From: Cycas panzhihuaensis
Lineage: Eukaryota; Cycadophyta
DNA length: 64,000 nucleotides
Direction of reading: 5' to 3'
Assembly (NCBI GenBank): GCA_023213395.1
Contig: CM041465.1
Location: 228,539,741 to 228,603,740, forward strand
Shown: piece by piece, positions 62,894 to 64,000 of the stretch
Layout of the letters: each line of letters begins with the position of its first letter
Numbering within the stretch: the first letter of the stretch is position 1
The notes under the pieces: model-generated
Databases searched by the model: none
The model's input: the letters and a program-made list of their open reading frames with translations, nothing else
What the model was told of the DNA's origin: nothing
Made by a program: the position numbers and the translations under genes

Positions 62894-64000
62894 CATGATC
62901 ATTATCAGGACAATTTTGGCATTGATAGCACAACAAAGATGGAGGTTATACTAGATGGATGAATGTAAAAGGTGCCTTTTTGAATGGGGATTTGGAGAAA
63001 GAGGTATACATGGAATAGCCTCCAGCGTATGCCAAAAAGGGATAGGAGCACTTAGTTTGCATATTCAAGAAAGCCTTGTACATGCTAAAACATGCTGCAC
63101 TATCATGGAATGTAAAAATTGATTATCATGTCAAACATAAAGGATTCGTTGAAAGTAACTTAGACCCTAGCTTATATGTCAAATTAGGCAAGGGAACCCG
63201 ATGAAGAAAACATTTAGTCCATCAAACCATGTTGAATGACTCCTTTGAGATGGTAGATATAGGTGTTTTGCATTATCATTTAGGGGCTGTTCAAAGAACA
63301 ACAAAGATATTTTTGTCCTAGCCAAAATATGCAAAGAAAATTCTATAGGAATTTAACATTTCAGAGTGCAACCTTGCAGCTACACCAATGGAAATTGGAA
63401 ACAAAATTATAACTAATGAAGAAGGGAAGCTAGTGGATGCAACCTTGTACAGGAAAGTAGTTGGTAGTCTGACATGCTTGACTATAACATGACTAGATCT
63501 TGTCGTTGTAGTAGGGATAATCTCTAGATTCATGGCATCACCTAAGGAATCCTATTGATAGGATACAAAAAGGACACTAAGATATGTCAAAGCAACAATG
63601 AATCTTGGTATAGAATATCCATAAATCAAAAGCTTGAATTGGTAGGCTACACTGACCTTGATTAGGTGGGAGAAGCTAATGAAAGAAAATCCACTTCAGG
63701 GTATTGTTTTAGTTTGTTTAGGAATGATTTCTTGGAGTAGCAAGAAATAGTATACAATTGCCCTATCATCCACTGAAGTCAAATATAAAGCAACAATTAG
63801 CGCCACTTGTAAAGCCATATGGCTCCAAAAGCTCCAAAAGCTCTTAGAAGAACTTAGACAGAGTCAACAAGAGCCTACAACAATCTTCTGCAACAAGCAA
63901 AGTGCTATCAAGCTTAGTAAGAACCTAGTCTTTCATGGGCGAACCAAACATATAGAGGTCCATGATCACTACATTTAGTGAAAGGTGTAAAACAAGGAGA
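62894..64000 (+). pseudogene. Copia-C RT and RNase H, unit 3, cut by the window end
   Basis: Same as unit 2, with a small in-frame-like duplication GCTCCAAAA (63822-63839) and a few substitutions. It continues beyond 64000. Confidence 0.88.

Larger units (their letters stand above)
59623..64000 (+). repeat. Direct tandem array, period about 1.54 kb, 2.8 units to the window end
   Basis: Units 59623-61164, 61165-62707 and 62708-64000 (partial) each start GTGAGTGAGGCGGCT. Each consists of part of the chromovirus LTR, then copia RT-RNase H, a G-rich PPT, then about 140 bp of a copia LTR (TGTTAGAAATAATG). Units 2 and 3 share changes not found in unit 1 (for example ATGGAATAGCC against ATGGAACAACC). 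The array runs past the window. Confidence 0.92.

Overview
The window is non-coding-rich nuclear DNA of a seed plant with a very large genome. Nested, mostly broken LTR retrotransposons fill about 90% of it. PBS types, LTR ends, 5-bp target duplications and pol domain orders are all plant-like. The density of old, diverged gypsy and copia nests and the isolated small exons make a conifer or other gymnosperm the best guess, which is inference. No rRNA, tRNA, CRISPR or prokaryotic gene organisation was seen.

Layout. 1-1953: 3' part of a copia copy (family Copia-A, copy C1), next to a plus-strand chromovirus relic (1954-2715). 3190-27455: two related minus-strand gypsy elements (G2a and G2b) joined through one shared LTR (20949-21789). 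G2a is split by a solo copia LTR (5410-5907, TSD ACCTC) and by a 10.4-kb plus-strand gypsy element G1 (8551-18995, near-perfect TSD). G1 has an unusual layout: gag, zinc knuckles and protease, a triple stop, a second gag-like segment, RT, RNase H, integrase, a 62-68 bp repeat array, then an extra ORF before the 3' LTR. 27934-44764: minus-strand copia element Copia-B (TSD ACAAC), carrying a 3'-truncated Copia-A copy (C2, 30638-35462) and a complete Copia-A copy (C3, 37118-44065, TSD GGGAT). 45494-50834: internally deleted gypsy element G3, a relative of G1 with 41-bp minisatellites in its LTRs.

51151-53352 is the only stretch that looks like a host gene: seven exons of exactly 99 bp on the plus strand. 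Each encodes 33 residues in an open phase-0 frame, in the order B0-A1-B1-A2-B2-A3-B3, formed by tandem duplication of a two-exon unit of about 622 bp. All three A exons have a GC splice donor (AG|GCAAGT). A possible terminal exon follows at 53302-53352. I do not recognise the protein. This tandem exon array is the most interesting object in the window, and the transposon nest to its left may lie in a giant intron of the same gene.

54170-59812: minus-strand chromovirus (tRNA-Met PBS, integrase with C-terminal chromodomain). 59623-64000: a 1.54-kb direct tandem array (2.8 units, running off the window). Each unit fuses a piece of the chromovirus LTR to the RT-RNase H end and partial LTR of a third copia family.

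The transposon genes all show stops or frameshifts. Several lesions are shared between Copia-A copies, which points to copying of already damaged templates.
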